Origin: CAVVSD01 sp963837655 | Lineage (GTDB): Bacteria > Actinomycetota > Thermoleophilia > Solirubrobacterales > Solirubrobacteraceae | Direction of reading: 5' to 3' | Assembly: GCA_963837655.1 (NCBI GenBank) | Contig: CAWIOK010000010.1 | Span: 24,096 to 88,095 of the forward strand | DNA length: 64,000 bases | Shown: piece by piece, positions 55,530 through 62,286 of the stretch | Numbering within the stretch: position 1 is the stretch's first letter | How the letters are laid out: every line of letters starts with the position of its first letter | Made by a program: the position numbers and the translations under genes | Notes under the pieces: model-generated | What the model was told of the DNA's origin: nothing | Databases searched by the model: none | What the model saw: only the letters and a program-made list of their open reading frames with translations

Positions 55530-55973
55530 TCAGGCGGCGGGCGGGATGGCGTGCACGTCGGGCAGCTCCAGCGGCTCGCCGCACTTCGTGCACATCCGGC
55601 GGCTGTCCGCCTCGCCGCCGCAGTCGCCGTGCACGATGCGCCGCGGGGGGCCGTCGGGCGCGTACCAGCGGTCGCCGTAGTGCAGCAGCGCGTGCAGGAC
55701 CGGCCATAGGTCGCGGCCCTTCGGGGTCAGCCGGTATTCGCTGCGGGGCGGGCGCTCCTGGTAGGGCCGGCGCTCCAGCAGGCCCTCGTCCACGAGCCGC
55801 GTCAGACGGTCGCGCAGGACGTTGCGGGCGATGCCGAGGTCGCGCTGTATGTCGTCGAAGCGACGGATGCCGAGGAACGCGTCGCGCATGATGAGCAGCG
55901 TCCAGCGCTCGCCGACGATCTCGAGCGTCCTGGCGATCGAGCAGTCCTGTCCCTCGTACGTCCGGTGCAGCAT
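55530..55973 (-). CDS. HxlR family transcriptional regulator
   Basis: 147 residues from ATG 55973. DCSIARTLEIVGERWTLLIM is the HxlR opening with the Cys used in redox sensing by some members, then LGIARNVLRDRLTRLVDEGL (HTH) and YRLTPKGRDLWPVLHALLHY. A C-terminal CxxC region CTKCGEPLELPD may bind zinc. Regulated gene not obvious; it is convergent with none and divergent from rpmG. Confidence 0.9.
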   Translation of the reverse strand: MLHRTYEGQDCSIARTLEIVGERWTLLIMRDAFLGIRRFDDIQRDLGIARNVLRDRLTRLVDEGLLERRPYQERPPRSEYRLTPKGRDLWPVLHALLHYGDRWYAPDGPPRRIVHGDCGGEADSRRMCTKCGEPLELPDVHAIPPAA

Positions 55974-56108
55974 CACGAGGGAGCGTAGCTTGACGGGACC
56001 CACCCTGCACGGCATGCCGGGGCGGATGGCTGCGAACCCGCGCTATCCTCCATCCAATGCCTGCCGCGCGCAGGCTGTCCCCTGCTGCCCGCCGACCGGA
56101 GTCCTTGT

Positions 56109-56273
56109 ATGGCCCGCGGAGATGTGCGCATCGCGGTCACCCTCGCCTGCGAGGAGTGCAAGCGTCGCAACTACCAGACGAATAAGTCAAAGCGAAACAA
56201 CCCCGATCGCATCACGCTGCGCAAGTACTGCAAGTGGTGCCGTTGCCATCAGCCCCACCGGGAGACCCGGTAG
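56109..56273 (+). CDS. rpmG: 50S ribosomal protein L33
   Basis: 54 residues with the zinc-type CEEC and CKWC knuckles (C+ form). VRIAVTLACEECKRRNYQTN and DRITLRKYCKWCRCHQPHR are typical. Precedes secE by 17 bases as in many actinobacteria. Confidence 0.95.
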   Translation: MARGDVRIAVTLACEECKRRNYQTNKSKRNNPDRITLRKYCKWCRCHQPHRETR

Positions 56274-56290
56274 GCGTCTGAGGTCCCGTC

Positions 56291-56761
56291 GTGGCCCGCA
56301 ACCGCAGACGCGCCGCCGAACGCAAGGGTCGCCAACGCCCCGAGGAGGGCAACGGCGCACCCGAGCCGATCGAGCGGCTCCACCGTGAGGATCAGCCCGG
56401 CTCGCTCGACCACGCCTCCGGCGAGGTCGACGAGGCCGAGGCGAGCATCGTCGCGGGCGCGGACGGCGAGCCTCTGGCGGACGCCGACGAGGAGGCCTTC
56501 GAGGCCGAGGCGCTCGAGGAGGCAGGCGTTCGCGACGTGGCCGCACCGGCCGCCGCGGGAGCGCCGACCACGGGCCGCGGGGGCCCTCGACTTCTCAACT
56601 TCCTTCGCGCGTCCTGGGCAGAGCTCAAGCGCGTGCAGTGGCCGGACCGGCGTCAGGTCGGGCAGGCCACCGCAGTCGTGCTGGGCTTCGTGGTCGTCGC
56701 CGGCGCCTTCCTCGGCCTCGTCGACGTGCTCGCGCAACGCCTCGTGGACCTCATCATCTGA
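56291..56761 (+). CDS. secE: Protein translocase subunit SecE with long acidic N-terminal extension
   Basis: 156 residues from GTG 56291, against about 60-90 for most single-TM SecE proteins. The core is at the end: SWAELKRVQWPDRRQVGQAT and one membrane span VVLGFVVVAGAFLGLVDVLA. The first about 110 residues are charged and low complexity (Glu/Ala/Asp/Arg), with no recognised fold; disordered. The extension is a real in-frame part if GTG is right; nearest internal start options are poor. Holds SecY and SecA together in the translocon. Confidence 0.9.
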   Translation: MARNRRRAAERKGRQRPEEGNGAPEPIERLHREDQPGSLDHASGEVDEAEASIVAGADGEPLADADEEAFEAEALEEAGVRDVAAPAAAGAPTTGRGGPRLLNFLRASWAELKRVQWPDRRQVGQATAVVLGFVVVAGAFLGLVDVLAQRLVDLII

Positions 56762-56774
56762 AACGGAAAGCCCA

Positions 56775-57296
56775 ATGTTCCGCTGGTACGTCGTCAACAC
56801 CTACTCAGGACACGAGAACAAGGTCAAGCAGAATCTGGAGCACCGGGTCGTGTCCCTGGGCCAGAAGCGCAACGTGCGTCAGGTCGTCGTTCCCACCGAG
56901 ACGGTGTCCGAGATGAAGGACAACCAGAAGGTGACCGTCGAGAAGCGCACGATGCCGGGCTACGTGCTCGTCAACATGGACCTCAACGAGGATTCGTGGG
57001 GGCTCGTGAAGGGCACACCGGGCGTGACGGGGTTCGTCGGCGCATCCAACGAGCCGGTTCCGCTCACGCAGGGTGAGGTCGACCGACTGCTGCACCGCGA
57101 GGTCGCCGTCCGCGAGCGGACCCGCGCGAAGTTCTCGATCGGTGAGTCGGTGAAGGTCATCTCGGGTCCGCTCTCGGACTTCTCCGGTGAGATCTCGGAG
57201 ATCAATGAGGATGCGGCGAGACTCAAGGTGCTTGTGTCAATCTTCGGCCGTGAGACCCCGGTCGAGGTCGGTTTCGACCAGGTGAAGAAGGTCTAG
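56775..57296 (+). CDS. nusG: Transcription termination/antitermination factor NusG
   Basis: 173 residues. NGN domain (FRWYVVNTYSGHENKVKQNL, MPGYVLVNMDLNEDSW, GVTGFVGASNEPVPL) and the C-terminal KOW domain (IGESVKVISGPLSDFSGEIS, with VEVGFDQVKKV at the end). It binds RNA polymerase and affects pausing. ATG 56775 with GGAAAG upstream; 13 bases after secE. Confidence 0.96.
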   Translation: MFRWYVVNTYSGHENKVKQNLEHRVVSLGQKRNVRQVVVPTETVSEMKDNQKVTVEKRTMPGYVLVNMDLNEDSWGLVKGTPGVTGFVGASNEPVPLTQGEVDRLLHREVAVRERTRAKFSIGESVKVISGPLSDFSGEISEINEDAARLKVLVSIFGRETPVEVGFDQVKKV

Positions 57297-57300
57297 GACG

Positions 57301-57726
57301 ATGGCGAAGAAGGTTCTGACAACGATCCGCCTGCAGGCCCCTGGCGGCCAGGCCAGCCCGGCACCGCCGGTCGGCCCGGCGCTGGGCCAGCACGGGATCA
57401 ACATCATGGAGTTCGTCAAGGCGTTCAACGCCCAGACGGCGAGCGACAACGGCACGACCATCCCGGTCGTCATCACCGTGTACGAGGACCGCTCGTTCAC
57501 GTTCGTGACGAAGACCCCGCCGGCCGCGGTGCTCATCCGCCAGGCCATCGGGATCGAGAAGGGCTCCTCCGAGCCCAACCGGGACAAGGTCGGGAAGATC
57601 ACGCGCGACCAGCTGCGCGCGATCGCCGAGAAGAAGCTCGCCGACCTGAACGCGCACACCGTCGACGAGGCGATCCCGATCATCGCCGGGACCGCCCGCT
57701 CGATGGGCGTGGAGGTCGTGGCCTGA
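57301..57726 (+). CDS. rplK: 50S ribosomal protein L11
   Basis: 141 residues. TTIRLQAPGGQASPAPPVGP and ALGQHGINIMEFVKAFNAQT are the L11 N-terminal landmarks; KTPPAAVLIRQAIGIEKGSS is the C-terminal RNA-binding part. Overlaps rplA by one base (TGATG). Confidence 0.97.
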   Translation: MAKKVLTTIRLQAPGGQASPAPPVGPALGQHGINIMEFVKAFNAQTASDNGTTIPVVITVYEDRSFTFVTKTPPAAVLIRQAIGIEKGSSEPNRDKVGKITRDQLRAIAEKKLADLNAHTVDEAIPIIAGTARSMGVEVVA

Positions 57727-58451
57727 TGGCTCAGCACGGCAAGCAGTACCTCGAGGCGCTCGCCAAGGTCGATCGGGAGCACGAGTACGCGCCCGCCGAG
57801 GCGGTCGCGCTCGTGAAGTCGCTGCCGGGGCCCAAGTTCCCGGAGTCGGTCGAGGTCCACATCCGGACCGGGCTGAACGTCCGTCACGCCGACGAGCAGC
57901 TGCGCGGCACCATCGCGCTGCCGCACGGGCTGGGCAAGGACGTCACCGTCGCGGTGTTCGCACAGGGCGACAAGGCCCGCGAGGCCGAGGAGGCCGGAGC
58001 CGACGTGGTCGGCGCCGAGGACCTCGCCCAGCGCGTCACGGACGGCTTCACCGACTTCGACATCGCGATCGCCACGCCGGATCTCATGCCGGTCGTCGGC
58101 CGCCTGGGCCGCATCCTGGGCCCGCAGGGCAAGATGCCGAACCCGCGCGTCGGGACGGTCACGATGGACGTCGCCAAGGCGGTGGAGGAGGCGAAGGCCG
58201 GCAAGGTCGAGTACCGCACCGACCGGACCGCGATCGTCCACCTGGTCATCGGCAAGAAGGACTTCGACGAGCGCCTCCTGCTGGAGAACTACGCCGCCGT
58301 CATCGACGAGATCATCCGGGCGAAGCCGTCGGCCGCCAAGGGGCGCTACATCCGCTCCATCACCCTCGCCGCCACCATGGGGCCCGGCGTGAAGGTGGAC
58401 CCCACCCGGACACGCGACATCCTCGAGGAGGGCGCGGCCGCAGCGGCCTAG
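57726..58451 (+). CDS. rplA: 50S ribosomal protein L1
   Basis: 241 residues. SVEVHIRTGLNVRHADEQLRG near the N-terminus and ILGPQGKMPNPRVGTVTMDV are diagnostic, and YRTDRTAIVHLVIGKKDFD follows. L1 controls its own operon by binding the L11 leader. Stop 77 bases before rplJ. Confidence 0.97.
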   Translation: MAQHGKQYLEALAKVDREHEYAPAEAVALVKSLPGPKFPESVEVHIRTGLNVRHADEQLRGTIALPHGLGKDVTVAVFAQGDKAREAEEAGADVVGAEDLAQRVTDGFTDFDIAIATPDLMPVVGRLGRILGPQGKMPNPRVGTVTMDVAKAVEEAKAGKVEYRTDRTAIVHLVIGKKDFDERLLLENYAAVIDEIIRAKPSAAKGRYIRSITLAATMGPGVKVDPTRTRDILEEGAAAAA

Positions 58452-58527
58452 CCCGAACCTCAGAGGCCACCAGAGACCGCCGGCACGCGCCCCCGAGGGG
58501 CAGCGACAAGCCCGGCCGAGGAGGCAC
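58452..58527 (+). ncRNA. Possible L10 leader (ribosomal protein autoregulation)
   Basis: The 76-base gap before rplJ is short and carries a CAGAGACCGCCGG-like segment and a CCCCGAGGGG stem. L10 leaders, which bind L10-L12 and control rplJL, sit exactly here in many bacteria. The core match was judged by eye, so this is tentative. Confidence 0.35.
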
Positions 58528-59226
58528 GTGAACAGAGAAGAGAAAGCTGTGGCGATCGCCGAGATCGCCACGCAGATCCAGGAGTCCGAGGCCGTCTACG
58601 CGGTCGACTACCGAGGCATCTCGGTGACCCAGGCCGCCGAGCTGCGCGGCAGGCTGCGCGACGCGGACGCGACGTTCCGGGTCGTGAAGAACACGCTCAC
58701 CGAGCGCGCGGCCGATCAGGCCGGCGCCGACGGGCTCAAGCCGCTGCTGGCCGGCCCGACGGCGTTGACGTTCGTGCGCGGCGATGCGGCCGTGGCGGCG
58801 AAGGCCCTGCGCGACTACGCACGCACGACGAACGACCTGCTGACGTTCAAGGGCGGCCTGCTGGGCTCGGAGTCCGTCGACGCCGAGCAGATCCGCGCGA
58901 TCGCCCAGCTCCCCGCGCGCGAGGTGCTCTACGGGCAGCTCGTCGGCGTCGTGGCGTCGCCCATCACGGGCCTGGCCCGCACGCTCGGGGCGCTCGTCGG
59001 CGGCCTCGCGGTCGCGCTCGGCGGCGTGCTCGAGAAGAAGGAGTCGGGCGAGATCGCGGCTGGGACTGCGTCCCAGCCGGGCGAGTCGGCTTCGCCGACA
59101 TCGCCGGAGGCCGACGCGCCGGCCGTCGAGCCGGAGCCGGAGACCACACCTGCAGCAGCAGCCGAGGAGGAGGCGCCCGCCGCCGCCGAGGCGACCACCA
59201 CCGAGACTGAGACCCAGGAGGACTAG
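58528..59226 (+). CDS. rplJ: 50S ribosomal protein L10 with C-terminal extension
   Basis: 232 residues from GTG 58528; usual length is about 165-175. The L10 core is clear (YAVDYRGISVTQAAELRGRL, VVKNTLTERAADQAG, LPAREVLYGQLVGVVASPIT). After residue about 168, an Ala/Glu-rich tail (PEADAPAVEPEPETTPAAAA and on) has no fold. In actinobacteria longer tails occur, so this is a known kind of variation. It ends three bases before rplL. Confidence 0.95.
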   Translation: MNREEKAVAIAEIATQIQESEAVYAVDYRGISVTQAAELRGRLRDADATFRVVKNTLTERAADQAGADGLKPLLAGPTALTFVRGDAAVAAKALRDYARTTNDLLTFKGGLLGSESVDAEQIRAIAQLPAREVLYGQLVGVVASPITGLARTLGALVGGLAVALGGVLEKKESGEIAAGTASQPGESASPTSPEADAPAVEPEPETTPAAAAEEEAPAAAEATTTETETQED

Positions 59227-59229
59227 GAC

Positions 59230-59613
59230 ATGGCTACCACCACCCAGGACTGGATCGACGAGCTCAAGAGCATCTCCGTGCTCGAGCTGTCCGAGCGCAT
59301 CAAGGCGCTCGAGGAGGAGTTCGGCGTGTCGGCGACCGCCGTCGCAGCCGCAGCGCCCGCCGCCGCCGGTGGCGGCGAGGCTGCCGCCGCCGAGGAGGAG
59401 CAGAGCGCGTTCGACGTCGTCCTGCTCGCCGCCGGCGACAAGAAGATCCAGGTCATCAAGGTCGTCCGTGCGGCGACCGGCCTGGGCCTCAAGGAGGCCA
59501 AGGCGCTCGTCGACGAGGCCCCCAAGCCGGTCCGCGAGGGCGTCGACCGCGAGGAGGCCGACAAGCTCAAGGGCGAGCTCGAGGAGGCCGGCGGAAGCGT
59601 CGAGGTCAAGTAG
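59230..59613 (+). CDS. rplL: 50S ribosomal protein L7/L12
   Basis: 127 residues. N-terminal dimer part (DELKSISVLELSERIKALEE), Ala-rich hinge and C-terminal domain (FDVVLLAAGDKKIQVIKVVR, GLGLKEAKALVDEAPKPVRE). GGACATG start region with AGGAGGACTAGG before it. A strong terminator follows 28 bases after the stop, so rpoB is not co-transcribed. Confidence 0.97.
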   Translation: MATTTQDWIDELKSISVLELSERIKALEEEFGVSATAVAAAAPAAAGGGEAAAAEEEQSAFDVVLLAAGDKKIQVIKVVRAATGLGLKEAKALVDEAPKPVREGVDREEADKLKGELEEAGGSVEVK

Positions 59614-59641
59614 CCCGGGTCACTTGCTCGAAGCTGCACCT

Positions 59642-59665
59642 GCGGGGCGCCATCCGGCGCCCCGC
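59642..59665 (+). terminator. Terminator after rplL
   Basis: 10-bp stem GCGGGGCGCC / GGCGCCCCGC with an ATCC loop, followed by GGTCGTTCC. It also lies 14 bases after the stop of the convergent SDR gene, so it may serve both strands. Confidence 0.8.
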
Positions 59666-59678
59666 GGTCGTTCCGGGC

Positions 59679-60470
59679 CTACTCGGGCGGCGGCGCGTTG
59701 CCCATCGTCGCGAGCGCCCCGCCATCGACGGCCCAGCCGACGCCGTGCACGAAGCTCGCGTCGTCCGAGCACAGGAAGGCGACGACGGCGGCGACCTCCT
59801 CGGGCCGGCCGGTCCGCCCGGCGGGGGCCGCGGTGCCCAGGAACGCCATGCCGGCCTCCTCGTCGCCCGCCAGCTGCCGCGCCAACTCGCGCAGCATCCG
59901 CGTGTCGATCATCCCGGGCAGGACCGCGTTGACCCGGACGCCCCGACCGGCGACCTCGGACGCCGCCGTGCGCGTCAGGCCCAGCACGGCGTGCTTCGTC
60001 GCGATGTACGCGCCGGAGCTCGGAAGCCCGCGCTCGCTCGCCAGCGAGCCGGTGTTGACGATCGCGCCCGACCCCTGCTCGAGCATCACGGGGAGCACGT
60101 GGCGCAGCCCGAGGAAGACGCCGAAGAGGTTCACGCCGACGACGCGCTGGAACTCCTCCTCCGGGTACTCGGCGAGCGTCGCGACGGGACCCTCGATCCC
60201 GGCGTTGTTGAAGAACGCGTCGATGTGCCCGTGCTCGCGCAACGCTGCATCGACGTAGCCGCGGACGTCGGCGCTCTTCGTCACGTCGGCCGTGCTCGTC
60301 GTGGCGCGCCGGCCGGTGGCCGCCACCGACTCGGCTCGCCGCGCGAGGCCGTCCTCGTCGAGGTCGACGAGGTGCACGTCGGCGCCGAGCGCCGCGAAGC
60401 GCTCGGCGGCGGCGCCGCCGATGCCTCCGGCGGCGCCCGTGATCAGCGCCACCCGTCCGGTGAAGTCCAT
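59679..60470 (-). CDS. Short-chain dehydrogenase/reductase (SDR)
   Basis: 263 residues from ATG 60470 (a second ATG directly upstream; GGAGGAGG site in front). NAD(P) motif ALITGAAGGIGGAAAERFA, NNAGIEGPVATLAEY, Ser in VNTGSLASERGLPS and YxxxK in AYIATKHAVLGLT. The Asp after the second strand (LVDLDEDG) suggests NAD. Substrate unknown. It lies between rplL and rpoB on the opposite strand, where the standard operon has no gene. Confidence 0.9.
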   Translation of the reverse strand: MDFTGRVALITGAAGGIGGAAAERFAALGADVHLVDLDEDGLARRAESVAATGRRATTSTADVTKSADVRGYVDAALREHGHIDAFFNNAGIEGPVATLAEYPEEEFQRVVGVNLFGVFLGLRHVLPVMLEQGSGAIVNTGSLASERGLPSSGAYIATKHAVLGLTRTAASEVAGRGVRVNAVLPGMIDTRMLRELARQLAGDEEAGMAFLGTAAPAGRTGRPEEVAAVVAFLCSDDASFVHGVGWAVDGGALATMGNAPPPE

Positions 60471-60483
60471 CATCCTCCTCCGT

Positions 60484-61308
60484 TCAGCCCAGTAGCTCGG
60501 CCACGACCCGCAGCGCCCTGACGAAGGCTCCGCGCTGCAGTCTGTCGGGCGTGTCGCAGGCAGTGTGCCGACATGCGTCGTCCGGCACACCGAGCTTCAT
60601 CGCCGGCATCCCCGCGTGCTCGAGCTCGCGGTGGTCGGAGTTGGAGTCCGAGTCATCCCGCACCCAGCGCACGCCGACGTCCGCTCGCCGCGCCGCGGCC
60701 AGCAGCGACTGCTCCACGCCTGCGCGCGGCGCGGACGCCGGGGAGCGCAGCCAGAAGCTGCGGCCCCGACCGACCTCGTCGAGCGAGAGCCCGAAGCGCA
60801 CGTCCGACGTGCGCCCGTAGCGCTTCAGCCGCCGCACCAGCGCGAGCGCACCCAGGTGATCGGCCTGCTGCGTGTACGGCCGCTCCTCCGAGCCCGTCGC
60901 GACGAACCACGTGTCGCACTGCGGCTGCGGTCCGGCGCCCACGGACGCGGCGAGCGCGACGAGCGCCCCGATCCCCGAGGCGTTGTCGTCGGCGCCCGGC
61001 GCGGGCGGCACGGAGTCCGTGTGGGCCATGAGGACGCGCAGGCAGTCCGCGCGGCCGTCGCGGATCCCCAGCACGTTCTGGGACGCGCCCTTGTCGGGGA
61101 CGGCGAAGCGGTCGTGGCCGATCCGCAGCCCGGCAGCGCGGAAGCGCTCCTCCACCGCCGCGTGCGCGCGGCGCTCGGCGCGCGACGCCGCCGGGCGCGG
61201 CCCGGCCAGCGCGAGCGACCGGGCCAGCGCGTAGGCGTCCCCTGCGTCGGGCGCGGGCGCCCCGCCGGCACCCGCGATGGCCGCGGCGGTCAGGAGGAGG
61301 GAGAGCAC
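60484..61308 (-). CDS. Secreted M28 family metallopeptidase
   Basis: 274 residues from GTG 61308. Short hydrophobic N-terminal stretch (MLSLLLTAAAIAGAGGAPAP) as signal. The di-zinc ligands are visible: His in LMAHTDSVPP, Asp in GADDNASGIGALVAL, Glu pair in ATGSEERPY, Asp in DSNSDHRELE and His in CRHTACDTPD. An aminopeptidase or similar exopeptidase is expected. It overlaps no neighbour but is 13 bases from the SDR and 1 base from the cupin gene. Confidence 0.88.
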   Translation of the reverse strand: MLSLLLTAAAIAGAGGAPAPDAGDAYALARSLALAGPRPAASRAERRAHAAVEERFRAAGLRIGHDRFAVPDKGASQNVLGIRDGRADCLRVLMAHTDSVPPAPGADDNASGIGALVALAASVGAGPQPQCDTWFVATGSEERPYTQQADHLGALALVRRLKRYGRTSDVRFGLSLDEVGRGRSFWLRSPASAPRAGVEQSLLAAARRADVGVRWVRDDSDSNSDHRELEHAGMPAMKLGVPDDACRHTACDTPDRLQRGAFVRALRVVAELLG

Positions 61309-61309
61309 G

Positions 61310-61762
61310 TCAGGTCGGCTTGAGCCCGTCCAGGTCCAGCGCGTCGTCCGGCGGATCGGTGCCGGGCACGAAGTCGCGCACCCAGAACGTGCCGCGCTCG
61401 GGGAACTCGTTGATCTCCGGCGCGCGCATGGTGCTCACGACGAGAAAGCGGACGGTCTCCTCGGAGAGGTTGTCCACGGCGTGGGCGCCGTCGCGCCCGG
61501 CGAGCAGCGCGACGACATCGCCCTCGGCGAGCTCGCGATCGCCCTCGAGCGTGCGCAGCGTCGGCCGCCCGGCGAGGACGAACAGCAGCTCCTCGTTGGC
61601 GTAGTGGATGTGCAGCGGGAAGCTCGCCGCGCCGGGCGGGACCTCGAACAGGGAGGCGCCGAGGTCGCGGCTCCCTGCCTGGCGGCCGAGCCGGGCACGG
61701 CGCCACTGGAACGGAGGCGAGTCGCGCTCCTGGTCCCAGTCCGGGTTGTGGATGTTGGGCAC
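61310..61762 (-). CDS. Cupin domain protein
   Basis: 150 residues. Beta-barrel with metal-binding motifs: FPLHIHYANEELLFVLAGRP (HxH...E) and GDVVALLAGRDGAHAVDN (second cupin motif with His). No enzymatic activity can be assigned. The 5' side of its transcript would cross the hairpins and repeats at 61841-61983, which may regulate it. Confidence 0.88.
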   Translation of the reverse strand: MPNIHNPDWDQERDSPPFQWRRARLGRQAGSRDLGASLFEVPPGAASFPLHIHYANEELLFVLAGRPTLRTLEGDRELAEGDVVALLAGRDGAHAVDNLSEETVRFLVVSTMRAPEINEFPERGTFWVRDFVPGTDPPDDALDLDGLKPT

Positions 61763-61840
61763 GGCCGCAACCTAAGGGAAGACGAGCCGGCAGGACGAGC
61801 CGGCAGTTCCCGCACGCGCAGCGCACGGCAGCGCGATGGA

Positions 61841-61868
61841 GTGGAACTGCCAATGCCGACGAAGTCGG
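61841..61868. repeat. 28-bp direct repeat, copy A
   Basis: Identical to copy B at 61916-61943. The first 11 bases GTGGAACTGCC pair with GGCAGTTCCAC at 61878-61888, and CCGAC-GAA-GTCGG forms an inner hairpin. A related GGCAGTTCC occurs at about 61802-61810. Possibly a palindromic dispersed repeat. Confidence 0.8.
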
Positions 61869-61915
61869 GACGCCTGCGGCAGTTCCACAAACGCGACGCA
61901 GTGGGAAACGACGGG

Positions 61916-61943
61916 GTGGAACTGCCAATGCCGACGAAGTCGG
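61916..61943. repeat. 28-bp direct repeat, copy B
   Basis: Exact match of copy A, 47 bases after its end. Contains the same CCGACGAAGTCGG inner hairpin. The outer inverted arm that follows copy A is not present after this copy. Confidence 0.8.
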
Positions 61944-61944
61944 C

Positions 61945-61983
61945 ACGACGACCCCGGTGCGGGGGGTGCACCGAGGTCGTCGT
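61945..61983. other. Strong hairpin upstream of rpoB and the cupin gene
   Basis: Arms ACGACGACC/GGTCGTCGT plus inner CGGTGC/GCACCG with a G-rich 7-base loop and one mismatch: about 15 pairs. No T tract on either side. Could be an attenuator for the cupin transcript, or part of the repeat element. Confidence 0.55.
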
Positions 61984-62286
61984 CTCCTTGGGGGGAGAGG
62001 GTGTTCGCGACCGTCATCGGCACCGCGCGAGGCGAACTTGATAGCCGAGCTGCCGCCACGAAACGCCGCGAGTTGGCTACACTCCCCGCCGTCGATCAAT
62101 AGCCGTAGCCGCTCCTGCCCACAGGCACGGCCTCACGCCACATACGTGAGTGCTGCGAGCGGGGTCCGTGACGATCGACTGCCCCAGCCGGGGTGTCGCC
62201 TCGTGGTGCTATCTTGGTGTGTCGCGTGTCTCCGCGCCACGCCCGCCCCCTCTTCGTCCTGTCCGACCCCGTGAGGAGTCGCCGTC

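Larger units (their letters stand above)
61763..62286. other. Non-coding stretch between the cupin gene and rpoB
   Basis: 524 bases without a credible gene. It holds a GACGAGCCGGCAG tandem near 61783-61806, the 28-bp direct repeat pair, a 15-bp hairpin, and the rpoB leader. TACACT at 62078-62083 is a possible -10 for rpoB; I saw no convincing -35. The last part before the TTG start contains GTGAGGAG, the ribosome site. Confidence 0.6.

Noticed and set aside
56016..56108. tRNA gene before rpmG
   Set aside because: GCGAACC segment resembles a T-loop complement, but no acceptor stem or anticodon arm can be formed.
61841..61943. Two 28-bp repeats as a CRISPR array
   Set aside because: Only two units, 47-base spacing, inner palindromes and no cas gene in the window.
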